Part shown: one piece after another, positions 49,373-59,708 of the stretch
Layout: each line of letters starts with the position of its first letter
How positions within the stretch are numbered: position 1 is the stretch's first letter
Assembly: GCA_001792895.1 (NCBI GenBank)
Contig: MARA01000054.1
Span: 124,001-188,000 of the forward strand
From: Lentinus brumalis
Lineage: Eukaryota > Basidiomycota > Agaricomycetes > Polyporales > Polyporaceae
Direction: 5' to 3'
Length of the DNA: 64,000 bases
Translations under genes and position numbers: made by a program
Notes under the pieces: model-generated
Told to the model about the DNA's origin: nothing
Database searches by the model: none
The model's input: the letters and a program-made list of their open reading frames with translations, nothing else

Positions 49373-51811
49373 ATGGTGAACCGTGCTCCTCAGGCGCAAG
49401 CTGTCCCCGTCCGGAGATGTGAGTAGTACAACCTTGAGGCTGTGGTGTTCATGACACTCACCATGAATTGCTTACACTCCAGCAACACGCCAAGCAGCTA
49501 TCAACGCATCGCAAGGTCAGTTCTAACCAACTCAAACCGTCGCTACGCACAGTGTGCTCATCAGTTTGACAGCATGGAAACCATTGAAACGACACCCTCG
49601 ACAACCCAAACGGACTGCACTTAATGCTGAACTCAGTGAGCACGAGCCCGAGCAGCCCGAAAGGAAGCGTATGGCGCATTGTAAGTCGCATTCACCTCAC
49701 TGATTGTCAAGACGACACCAAAGCAGCATCGCATCGCTATAGCACCCCTAAGCCCCCGACCACAGTCTCTGCCTCGTCACCCTGCTCCCATCATTGACTT
49801 GGACTCTGCGGACGAAGACTCACCAGTCACAACTTCTCGCACTAAGGATGTTCCTCGATCTCCTCCCCTGTCCACCATTGCCGTGCCTACATCCTTAAAG
49901 ACCAGCAACGCCCGCCTCGCAACACCTACATCGGCCCATCCTCGCACCCGGGAGGTGAGCTCAGACGACTCTATGTCGGACTCGAGCTTCAAGCTATCTG
50001 ACGACGATGAGTCGGAGGGCGATGATCTTGACTTCGAGCAGGCGATTGTGGACGAAGTAAGTCTGTCTTCTCTGCTTACATATCAAGCGCGCAAAGTCTT
50101 ACCCGCTTCCGTGTTACAAGGCCCCGCTCTTCGTGAACAACGATCATTCCCCTACTCCCTCACACCGGCGGTCTCCCTCCCTCTTTGCTAACCCGCACGC
50201 CATTGTCCGTTCATCATCAACTGCGTCAAAGCAATATGTTCCGGATTCTCAGTCGGAGGCGGAGTCAGACGATGGAAATAGGGCAGTCTCAAAGGTATGT
50301 ATGAGGCTGTCCAGGTTTCCGCCAGCTATCGCGCACTCACGGGAAGGTCCAGCGAACCCAACACTTGTCAGCCTCTTACGGCAACAACCCCACCACCACG
50401 CAAAGTCTGCACGGCCCAAAAAAGGGACGAAGCAAAGCCGCGGTAGCTCGATCGCGGCAGAAGGCCGCTCAAGAGGTATGTTCTGCTCACTTGTGCATCT
50501 GTATCTCCTTCCTGAACCCTACAGGCTCCAATCTTTGCTGCACCGGAGCTGCGGGTTGACGAGAAGTTGGATATGGTTGACGCTGACGCTCCGAAGGTAC
50601 GTCGGTCGTATACATGACTCTTGTAGCCTGAACCAACACTTCCAAGAGTGCGCCCGTCGTCGAAGACCACGATATCAAGATGGCGGATCCTTCTGGCGCT
50701 TCCGACGACCAATCCATCGAGCTTGTGTGGTCAGGAAAGGGCAGCAAACTTGGCCTCAAAGATCAGCACCCACGTGTTCAAGCTGTTGCTCGGGCGGCGA
50801 TTGCGGAGCTTATCATTACAGCCTGTCTCGTGAACGCATTCCCCGAAGGCCCCGAGAAGCATAACCGTCATGCCAGGGACGCACTGGTGAAGGTCGCGCA
50901 AGAAATGCACTGCGACGATATAGTCTTACGCGTGAAGCATGACAAGCATTATTATCTTCCCTTGGGAGCGATTGTGAGTTGCAGATCTGCTTTCCGCCCT
51001 TGCTAACGGCCATGCTGACCCACCTGCTAGCCGGCACAACGTCTGAGTACGTTCCGAGGCGCTGTCAAGAAGATCACCAACAGTATCCCAGAACCACTGT
51101 TCCATCTCGTCAGCGGCGACGTTGAACACGTCAAGTGGCTTCGTACTTCGCTTCGTTATATCTTCCCATGTGACTACAAGGTGAGTCGCTGCTACCGTGG
51201 TTTCGTACCCTCCTGGATGACTGACTGAAGTATGCTCGGTTGCAGAAGGGTACCTGGTCTGGGAAGAGACCGTACCAATCGCCCGTGTTTCTTCAGATAC
51301 TTCGCACAGCGTTCTTTGCATCGTCGGAGAGTGCCGGCAATGTCCTCGCCAGTGAGTACACATCTTCGGATCGGGAGCGGCCCGATGAGCTGGAGCTTCC
51401 GGCGCCGATGCTTGCGCTTGCCTCGACTGCGGTGGGTTGCAGACAAGGGTGAAGATCTTCATGCTGACGCTGACATTACTTCCCTGCAGCTATGGGCCTC
51501 GATTGAGGATTACGAGCCTGCTCAGTACAAGATCAAGGATTTCACTGCAGATGCTTTTGCAGACGTCTATAGCGAGAACATGCGCGTTCTCAATCACTTG
51601 AAGGCGACTGTTCTCGACAAGTACCACAAGATGATGCACAAGTTCCTCGTTGATCTCCGGTGCGCCGCTGTCGACCTCTGCTCAGCTCTGATCGTACCTC
51701 GTCACTTACTGCGCTTGTCATCGTTGTAGCGGACCCACCGAGAACACGACTTCTGCCAGCGGCTCTGATCCGCTTGCACTTCTTGATGTTGACGGCATGC
51801 AGGTCGACTAG
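49373..51811 (+). CDS. DUF6532 domain protein
   Basis: A multi-exon gene. The C-terminal exons join cleanly: 50121-50294, 50347-50475, 50525-50596, 50647-50973, 51031-51180, 51246-51431, 51490-51659, 51730-51811. The 5' exons (49373-49418, 49483-49515, 49573-49680 and one from about 49731 to 50056) are visible, but the join into 49731 is not resolved in phase. The N-terminal half is basic, then Ser/Asp-rich (IIDLDSADEDS, DSSFKLSDDDESEGDD), followed by a Lys/Arg stretch (GPKKGRSKAAVARSRQK). The C-terminal 280 residues (GLKDQHPRVQAVARAAIAE through YSENMRVLNHLK) match the DUF6532 family of basidiomycetes, whose function is unknown. The charge pattern would suit a nuclear or DNA-binding protein. 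It diverges from the transposase gene. Confidence 0.8.
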
Positions 51812-52970
51812 TTTCGTCTGATTTCTCGTCTCTCTCTCGTTGTCGCTCTGGACTTACTGTACCCTACCTAATGTGCGTTTTCCGCATTCGCTCATCCACT
51901 CCGCTCCGCCGATCAATGATTGATCACTCTCCCACTCTCTTCCCATCCTCGGCTTCATCTCTGGCGCCCTCCATTGCCCTCCCGTGGCGCGTGTGCGACT
52001 CACTCATGTTCCATATTCCGTTCCCTCGCCAATTTTCGTCCTGGCTCAGCCTTCCACTGTGCATAGAGCTGTGTCATTGTACCGTCTACCCACCACTCCT
52101 CCTGTAGATGCATGTACGTATCGTGATGTATCATACTGTACCGATTCCCCGTTGTGCTTACAATGTATGTATCATTATTGTGCCGTATTGAATGCCTGAT
52201 AAGTGTGCGATAAGAGCGTGTAACTAATACTACTAATGAGCTGCTAATCACGCTTACTAATGAGTCGTTAACACGGCTGATTAGCAAAGGACTAAGGTAA
52301 ACATGGCACATCTGCGAGTCCCGATTATTCGCGCTCATATTCGCTCTTTAGTGCGATATCGCGGTTGGGGAATTTCCTGATGGAATATCAAGCACATCCC
52401 GCGGCACCGATGACTCGGAAGTATCGATCGCGTACCAGACACCTCCTCGTTCTATTGTAACCTCGGCTCTAGCTCGCTCTACCCTCCTGTCTCTTGCGCT
52501 CACCTTTCCAGGGCCTGATGTTTACTGCAATACACCGAGTGTAAATCGACTTCCTGATGCGGTTTCTCCCAGTGCCACCAGCAATTCGGAGGCCGCCATT
52601 TCCGCGGTGCTTCGACCAGCTCCCCCACTCGTCCTGCGTCTCCGGCATGCTTTCGCCGTTCAAAAATTGCAATAAGAGCTGCGGTACTCCGATTGTCCCG
52701 CCCGGCATGTTATACCCTGACCTGTTTTCAAGGTTTGTAGGGTTAACCAATGCATGACGACACTCCATCCCACCCCGGACTCTATGGCCCTATGGACCAC
52801 CCTTGCTGAAGCCCAGCCTTCGTTCCTGCACGTTCGTGCTTCTCCGGTGCTGCCGCACATCATATTGACCTGATGGATCTACGTCCGCGCGTCCCTGAGT
52901 GCGGTGGATTGATCATGGACGCGGCAACCTGAGACCGCGGCCCAGACGCCGCAGGAATACGCTTTCCGTG
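51812..52970. other. Intergenic region between DUF6532 and RlpA-like 3
   Basis: No gene recognised. The first 300 bp are T/C-rich 3' flank. Bases 52221-52286 hold the CTAAT cluster (listed). Bases 52380-52960 show nothing clear until the promoter of the next gene. The right end of the mobile element probably lies here. Confidence 0.5.
52221..52286. repeat. Cluster of CTAAT words in both orientations
   Basis: ACTAATAC, ACTAATGAG, GCTAATCA, ACTAATGAG and an inverted TGATTAGC occur within 66 bp. Short motifs repeated in both orientations near an end are typical of CACTA-like elements; a decayed AT-rich 3' flank is the alternative. Confidence 0.45.
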
Positions 52971-53010
52971 TATATAATGTGGGCTTCGTACAGCTCGAGG
53001 TCTTCAGTCT
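52971..53010 (+). promoter_or_regulatory. Core promoter of RlpA-like gene 3
   Basis: TATATAA at 52971 is followed about 33 bp later by GTCTTCAGT, 100 bp before the ATG. CTCGAG precedes the initiator, as at RlpA-like gene 2. Confidence 0.7.
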
Positions 53011-53070
53011 GTACTACCCATCTCACCTTCAGATTCCAGTCCTGGGATCATCCTTTTTTGAGGGCTCACC

Positions 53071-53629
53071 ATGCGTTCCTTCACTCTCTTCTTCGCGGTC
53101 CTCTCCGCAGCCACCTTCGGCTGTGCCCAGACCATATCGGGCGGTGACGGTTCGTTTCTCCTCCTCAGGCGTCCTCTCGTGTCGAGACTAAGTATCTGTC
53201 TTACTTCTTTGTAGCGATGTTCCACTCCGGTGGCATCGGCTCTTGCGGTCGCTCCTACAGCGACCCCGACTTGGTCGTCGCCGTCGACCACGCAACCATG
53301 GCCACATTCGCCGGCACTGAAACCGACCCGACGCGGTGAGTCTAGCTCTCGGTCCTGAGTCCGGCTCTCGCTCGCCCGGGCGTCCGTTCCCGCTCGACCC
53401 GTCCTCGCGTGTTCCCGTCACGATGCTCACCGCCATACTCCGCAGGAACCCTCTGTGCGGTCGCCAGATGGTCATCACTAGCCCTGACAACAAGGCTATC
53501 ACGGTCACCGTCGAGGATACTTGCTTCATATGCTCGACAGGCAGCGTCGACCTCACGCGGGGCGCCTTCCAGCTGCTCGCCCCTCTGTCCGCCGGCATTA
53601 TTCACGGCATTAGCTGGACCCTCATCTAG
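53071..53629 (+). CDS. Small secreted RlpA-like double-psi beta-barrel protein 3 (divergent)
   Basis: Three exons (53071-53149, 53215-53335, 53446-53629) of 79, 121 and 184 nt, exactly as in gene 2; 127 aa. The signal peptide ends near FGCAQT. The four family cysteines remain (GSCGRSY, LCGRQM, DTCFICSTG), and the end is HGISWTLI. It has drifted: FFN after the first Cys is lost, CPGC became CFIC, and intron 1 has a weak GTTCGT donor. The gene is still open and has a TATA promoter, so it may be functional with altered binding or be early in decay. Confidence 0.87.
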
Positions 53630-53923
53630 AACATGCGTATGACGATGAATTGGTTATGACGATGTACGAAGTTGAAGTACTAAACCGACCAAGAATTGCG
53701 ATCATAACGAAGGACCACAAGGTTACTGGCAAAAAGCCTATGGCTGGGTTCGAAATGCAGGCCGGCATTCGCCGTCGCCCTGAGCAGAGCGCAGCGCTTC
53801 CAGCTTCTCCCGACAACAGTACTTACTTGCTCCTTGCTTGCTTCGGGCTCTTATGCGTCGACTGCTTTTGAAACGGTGAGACGGATAGCTTAGCATACTT
53901 TGTGCTATATCTCAAGCAGACTA

Positions 53924-54191
53924 CTGTAGAGATCAGACCGCAGCGGCGGGGGTCCGGGGTGTGACACCTGCCGGTAGGGTCTGACATAGCGGCGGTAGGC
54001 CCGAGGAAGTGTGACATCGCCGCCGTAGGCGGCGAAAATTTCCGAATTTGGGCATCTAAACGCCCGGAAACAGGCTACTTGAGGCTGTCACACGCGGCGG
54101 CGGGCCTGGTGACCTGTGACCGAGGGCCAAATAGCGGCGCGGCGACGGGCCTTGTGACGTGTGACGCGCCGCTACGGTCTGATCTCTACAG
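53924..54191. mobile_element. Short TIR element (MITE-like) 1, TA-flanked
   Basis: The 268-bp element begins CTGTAGAGATCAGACCG and ends with its inverted complement; the inverted ends continue for about 25 bp with one mismatch. TA lies directly outside both ends (53922-53923 and 54192-54193), as expected for a TA target-site duplication of the Tc1/mariner type. The inside is GC-rich, carries no frame of note and contains repeated GTGACA/TGTCAC and GGCGGC words. It is a non-autonomous element. Confidence 0.85.
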
Positions 54192-54261
54192 TATAAGGGA
54201 GCAGATATCAGCTTGCACAGGCGCATACAACACATGCTTTAGGTGAGTCATGGAAAAGATA

Positions 54262-54538
54262 CTGTACCATTTCGAATTGTTCGACCAGTCACGCATAACA
54301 GGCCCCCAAATTGGTCGGAATTTGGGCGCCTGTCACGCGTCACCAGGAGGCTGGTCGAAACCACCTGCCCGGCGCTAAGAGATCCCGGGGGCGGCGCGCT
54401 GTCGCGCGCCCTAATTGTGGCTAACTTTGGTCGAAATTTCGCCCAATGTCACGGTCACCGGCCGGTTGGTCGAATATGTCCGACGAAATCGGCCTGTCAC
54501 GTGTCACAGGGCTGGTCGAACTATTCGAAATGGTACAG
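54262..54538. mobile_element. Short TIR element (MITE-like) 2, TA-flanked
   Basis: The 277-bp element begins CTGTACCATTTCGAAT and ends with the inverted complement; the inverted ends cover about 28 bp with one mismatch, and TA flanks both sides (54260-54261 and 54539-54540). It shares the CTGTA terminus, TA flanks and GTCAC-rich interior with element 1, only 70 bp away, but the internal sequence is different. It has no coding capacity. Confidence 0.85.
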
Positions 54539-54600
54539 TACATAGCTGGACACGCATTGATCTCGGTCGTAGGTCTGATGCCCCGAGACGTACAAGAACA

Positions 54601-55140
54601 GGTAGGCTGCAAGACCGGTAGCTGCAAGATCCTAGAGTGCCACCAACAGCATGGTCACACTCGAGTGCTCGTGCGGAGGGTCGAATGGCACGTCGAGCGC
54701 GCCCGCGCGGATCGCATAAACAGCGTACAAGATCTCCTTCGGCGAGAGCTGGGTGAAGGTCTCTCAAAATCTGACGTAGCCTTCGTCTTCGAACTCTCCG
54801 GAGAGTGAACTTTGCAAAGGGTTCTTCGTAACGGCCTCGAGCTCGTGGAGGATCGGCATAAGGGCGCTAAGTATACGCTGGCTTTATGGAATCTGCAGGC
54901 TGCAAGTCGAGGATGGGGTGAGTCTATATCAGACGTGTTTCCGACTGGATTGTTCACATCCGTCGTCGCAGGAGTTTGTGGTCTTGAACAACGACTGCGG
55001 GCTGTCACAGCGCAGGCTTGTACCATCGTCTCCGAACCCTTCGTTGTCCATATCCACAGTTGTCCATATCACAGCAGTGAGCGCGTGCGAAAGACGAGGC
55101 GACTCGTCTGGCCGTTGATCAATCGGGATGTCGTCACTAC
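54601..55140 (+). repeat. Paralogous segment downstream of RlpA-like 3 (partner at 43463-43800)
   Basis: This is the counterpart of the segment after RlpA-like 2, about 200 bp longer because of extra sequence near 54760-54900. The shared blocks keep their order. It begins about 60 bp after TIR element 2. A possible decayed gene; no continuous frame. Confidence 0.7.
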
Positions 55141-55618
55141 TCGTCTCGTCAGCTCCCTCGATAATGGAAATGGTCGCTGATCCAGACCGATGTTGGTCCG
55201 GGCAGCTCGAGGATTGATGGCGTCTTCTCGCATATGCGCTCGAAGGCGGTGTCGATGCTGTCACGAACGTGAGTATCCTCGAGCCCGTCCAGGATATGCA
55301 AGTCTCGGAAACTCACCTTCGAAGTAGGGAATTTGAAACCGCAATACTAGCCCAGGCAGCCTTTGGCGATCTTGAACTTCTCGATGGGCCACTCCCTACA
55401 GCTGCAGGCGACGACGGAGGAAGCGACAGCGTACTAGTACGCTTACGAGCCCAAGGAGCCACGTCAATACTTCCGACCACGAGCAGACTCCGCCGCCGAA
55501 AGTTCAGCGGGCAAAGACTGGGGAGTTTCAGCCCCCGTCGCCGTCCACTCGGACTCGGAGAAGGTTCAAGGCGGTGGCAGCTGCGGCTCATCGGATCCGG
55601 GTTGCACCTGGACTATGA
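55141..55618. other. Stretch without recognised gene before the F-box fragment
   Basis: Open frames exist (for example 55269-55721) but show no family similarity until the F-box fragment begins. Confidence 0.5.
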
Positions 55619-55981
55619 ATGCAAGCTCACTCACCTCGGGTGCTCCTCGCAGGGCTCTCGAACTGGGACATGCTGGACGATGCGCTGCGTCAGCTGGAGC
55701 AGGCTGACGTCGTTTGTGTGATGGAGAAATTGGGCGACAGCTTCCTTCCCGAGAAAGAAATGTCTTTCAGCCGCTTCCCGGATCTGCCATCGGAGCGCGG
55801 CGATTTCCACGAGGACACCGACCCGCGTGTCGCTTTGCTGAAGAAGATGCTGCCGAAGATCCAGGCTAGAGAGCGGTTGCGGTTCCTGATCATGTGTCCA
55901 TGGTCAAGCTCGGACGCCGTGGTCGACGAGGCAGCAGTGAGTCTCCTTGTGCTTCTCAATGGTGTCCTGTCCACGTACTGA
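55619..55981 (+). pseudogene. F-box family fragment, C-terminal part
   Basis: From LLAGLSNWDMLDDALRQLEQ the frame matches the F-box 1 C terminus, including VVCVM, MSFSRF, DPRVALLKKMLPKIQA and RLRFLIM. The F-box and most of the body are absent. It is closer to F-box 1 (MSFHRL, DWRVALLKKVLPKTQA) than to its neighbours. The tail runs past the usual stop into unrelated residues. Sequence after it (55990-56240) matches the flank after F-box 1 (40490-40740), so array B once held an F-box 1 counterpart. Confidence 0.82.
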
Positions 55982-56385
55982 CCTTGAGATACGGGACAGT
56001 CGTCGAACACAGTCGTCGAACGCTGAACGCCAGTGCTTACTCGAGTACACCAACCGTTCTGGTGATGGGAGAAACGTCGAAGGTGAAGTACGTCTTAGTA
56101 TGACAATGCTGAGGTTGCGCGTTGTCAATCAGGTCTTTGTATCGCGGATACAATAGGCCCTTGCACACGTTTTCCGGTACTTCCCGAACGAGTCGCACGA
56201 GTCTCCCACTGAGTACCAGTTCTGCCGACACGGCCACGCAACCATCCGGCAGATGAGCATGAACATATTCGGTTGCTTTCCTGAGTCCTCCGTCCCATCC
56301 CCCAACTCACCAGGCGAGTACTTACTCTGACCTCACAGTTCTGAACTGACCGTCATGCTCGGCAGACCACAAGATTCATTCCCTA

Positions 56386-57709
56386 ATGCGCACGGAGAGC
56401 GGAGTTTGTGCACTTCCCGGCGAAGTGACGGACAACATAATCGATCATCTTCACGCAGACACCGAGACGCTCCGAGCGACTGCGCTCGTCTCCCGATCCT
56501 GGCTTCCCTCCTCCCAGCACCACCTCTTCTACATCACGCGCTGCCAGTGCACAACTCCAGGGAAAGGGTTCACGGAATTCGTCGCTTGGTCCTCTTCCGC
56601 ACAGTATGCTCCAGCCCACATCAAGATTCTCATCGTCGAGGGCGATTTCACCGACTCGTATGACCCAAACCAAACGAATCGCCCGGAGATATGCGTGCAA
56701 GACGCGGAGCTCGCGTTGAGCCAGCTCACATTTCTAGAAGGACTTGTGTTCCGCGGCGTGACCCTCATGTCTCGGGTCCCCGCGGGCGAAGTGTACCGAC
56801 CGTCGTCGCGCTGCGCCCTCAATACACTGTCGCTGTGGTTGATCGCGGCTGCGGACACTACCTTCTCTCCTGTCTTCCACCTCCTCTCGCTGTTCTCCGA
56901 GGTCAACCAGCTCTCATTCTTGGACCTCGAGTGCACGTGGACCACTGATATCGCCACTGCTATTTCCCTCGCACTTCAGGCTGCTCCTCTAGACTCCGTT
57001 CAACACATCCCCCAAGTCGCCTCCCTCATTCTACACTCACGTGATTGTGAGGACGAGCGATGGAATGGGTATCGCGGCATACTTCACCTTGTCCGTCATG
57101 CGCAACCGAAGTGGCAACTCAAGAAGCTATTACCCTCGATTCCTAGCATCGGGCTCGAGGATGTCTTGCGCCACTTCATCCCAGCGTGCGAGGCGACTCT
57201 GACCTGCCTAGTCATCCAGGCACCTGTGTATGCTTGTGCCGATATAGCGAGGACCAACGCCAGGCCACAGAGTACGTCAATACCATCATGCATGTCGCTG
57301 CTACGTCGCCAGCTAACTCCGTACGCATGGTCGCGCTTAAGTTCCAGCTCTGCCGAGCTTTGCTCAATGCCGCTGCCTCGAGGAGCTGGAACTATGGGTT
57401 ATCACTCGGACCCCAACCTCGGACGAAGACCGACTTCAGGTCGGCGTCTTATACGACCACACATTAGCTCTCAACGTGGAAGTCGTCCTAGCCGCGCCTC
57501 GGACCCTACGCACCGTCCAGATCACTGTCACGCATGTGGGCCGGTACGACTTGGCCACAAGCGATCTCCTTGCGGGATCGTCGAACTGGAGCAGACTGGA
57601 CGACGCCCTCTGTGGGTTGGAGAAAGCGGAGATTGTCTGCGTGATCGCAGCGGACTTCAGTGTCGTGCACAGCCGGCCCGCTCACCGCATCTTCGACGTC
57701 GTCGCTTGA
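56386..57709 (+). CDS. F-box-like protein 2, C-terminally truncated
   Basis: Exons 56386-57271 and 57342-57709 with a 70-bp phase-1 intron at the conserved place; 417 aa. The F-box (residues about 7-45: VCALPGEVTDNIIDHL...ATALVSRSWLPSSQHHLF) and most of the body are intact, including CLEELELWVITRTP and NWSRLDDALCGLEKAEIVCV. The frame stops at 57709. The usual C terminus (ERIPLLLRMLPRVQASGRLKF to a stop at 57815) is still present in the +1 frame starting at 57711, so a one-base shift removed about 35 residues. It could be an active shortened protein or an early pseudogene. An unspliced frame to 57753 exists, but the intron is supported by both relatives. Confidence 0.83.
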
Positions 57710-58274
57710 AATGCCCACAGTGGCCTCCGACGAACGTATCCCACTCCTGTTGAGGATGCTGCCGAGGGTACAGGCCAGCGGTCGGCTGAAGTTTGGACTG
57801 TTGTCCATGGGTTGACATAGCGGAAGGGTCTCAAGGAGCGTGCGAGTGTCCGCGGAGCGTGCCCTATGATGCAGACGTGGGTAGCCTGTCGCCTTTCCTG
57901 CGCCATGTTCTCCTACTGACCTTGGGCTGCAGCGAAGCGCAGTCGGTAGATGTTGCGTACGTAGTATTGGGCCCTCGTCGAATGCATCCCACGATCTCAA
58001 CACAGAAGGTGCAGACTGCCTATGTCCGCGGATCCAATAGACCTTTGCACACGTTTCCGGCACTTCCCGAACACATGGGCCACGAGGCCCAGGTCTGCAG
58101 ATCCTGCCGGCGCAAGTACGCAACCATCCGGCAGACCAGGTGAGCATGAACGTTAGGTATTCGTGCGGCTTCCTGGTCCTGCCCCACTCCGTTGCGTCCT
58201 CCCCATTCTCAGTCGGCAAGTACTTAGTTTGCACCAACAACTTCACAGTACTAAATTGTTCGGCAGACTACAGG

Positions 58275-59708
58275 ATGCATTCTCTGACGGCGTATACGAA
58301 CCGCGGAGGTTGTGTGCTTCCCGGCGAAGTGACGGACAACATCATCGACTATCTGCACGCCGACACCGAGACGCTCCGGGCGACTGCTCTCGTCTCCCGG
58401 GCCTGGCTTCCCTCCTCCCAGCACCACCTTTTCTACATCACGTGCTGCCAGTGCACAGCTCCAGGGAAAGGGTTCACGGAATTCGTCGCTTGGTCCTCTT
58501 CCGCACAGTATGCTTTAGCCCACATCATGGTCCTTATCATTGAGGGTAACTTCACGGAGCGAAACTCGGGAGACACGAAACGCCCCGAGGTCTTCGTACA
58601 AGACGTGGAGATCGTCATGGAGCGGCTTACGTCTCTGGTCGGCCTGACCATCCGGGGCGTTACCCTCACATCTCGCGTCCCTGCCGGCGAGCTTTACCGA
58701 CCGGCGAAGCACGGTACTCTTGCTCTCCTGATAATCTGGATGGTCACCACAGTGGACAGTGCCTTCTATCCCGTTTTCCACCTCTTGTCGCTCTTTACCA
58801 AGATAGATCATCTATCAGTCAACAACCTCGAGTGCGCCTGGATCTCTGAACTCGCCACGGTTTCGTCCTCCGGTCTCGCTCCTCCGATCGAAGACGCGCC
58901 CGAGGTCGATGCGCTATCCGTTGTCTCAGCTGACCCGGAGGGGAGATGGAGCGGGCACCGGGGCATGGTCCACCTGTTCCGCCACATACATCCCAGATGG
59001 AAACTGAAGAGATTGGAAATGGTGATTAGTGGGGTATCGCTGCAGGACGTCTTGAGCGACTTCCTTCCCGATTGCGATGCGACCCTGACTTGCCTATGCA
59101 TCCATGAGGCTGTCTATGTACTCGCCAACATGATAGCTCAGGCTGAGGGCAGAACGCCAGGTACGTCTGCGCTCTCCCACCGCTTCGCGTGCTAACAAAT
59201 GTCTGCTTTGCGTCATGCAACAGGGCTATGGCCAGTCCCAAGCCTGCGCGGATGCTGCTGTCTCCAGACGCTTGAACTGTCGATTCATGTTGCGCGCGGG
59301 ACAGCCCTTACGGAGCGGTCGGGAGAAGCGTTGATGCGCAAGTGCTTCGAGCGTACTTTGATCCTCAGCTCGGAGATCCTGCTCGCGACGCCTCCTACCC
59401 TGCGCAAAGTCGAGATCACATTCAATGCCGAAGACGACTACGACGGCGACTCCCTTAGGCTTGCGGAATTGCCGGAATGGAGCAGATTGGACGACGCTCT
59501 GTGTGTGTTCGGCGGGGAAGTGGAGGTGGTCTGCGTGATGGCAAGGGGCATCGAAGCCGTGTACAACGGCCATGCCCACCGTGCGTTCGACGCGCAGCAC
59601 CGTGGAATGGACAAGGGGACGGAGGAACGTATCGCACTCCTGAAGAAGGTGCTCCCGATGTCACAGGCGAGCGGTCGGCTGAAGTTTCAACTCTTTTCCT
59701 TGGCTTGA
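58275..59708 (+). CDS. F-box-like protein 3
   Basis: Exons 58275-59160 and 59224-59708, with a 63-bp phase-1 intron; 456 aa. The start at 58275 was chosen because it lines up with F-box 2; an upstream in-frame ATG at 58140 falls in the duplicated promoter. The F-box is GGCVLPGEVTDNIIDYL...ATALVSRAWLPSSQHHLF (residues about 11-50), and the body ends with ERIALLKKVLPMSQASGRLKF. It is the complete member of the tandem pair. The role is presumed to be substrate choice in an SCF complex; the substrate is unknown. Confidence 0.88.

Larger units (their letters stand above)
45726..51811. mobile_element. Plavaka-type DNA transposon region (minimal extent)
   Basis: This spans the Plavaka transposase gene (- strand) and the divergent DUF6532 gene (+ strand). 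The two are 238 bp apart and lie between two arrays of related RlpA-like and F-box genes, as expected for an insertion. I could not identify terminal inverted repeats or target-site duplications, so the true ends are unknown and only coding limits are given. Clustered CTAAT words at 52221-52286 could be subterminal repeats of the right end. Whether DUF6532 belongs to the element is inference. Confidence 0.6.

Noticed and set aside
57690..57725. A tiny intron restoring the F-box 2 C terminus
   Set aside because: The only GT...AG pair would be about 20 nt, too short for a spliceosomal intron, and relatives have no intron there.
56386..57753. Unspliced 455-codon F-box 2 frame
   Set aside because: The last part has no similarity to F-box 1 or 3, while splicing 57272-57341 restores the family sequence at the conserved intron position.
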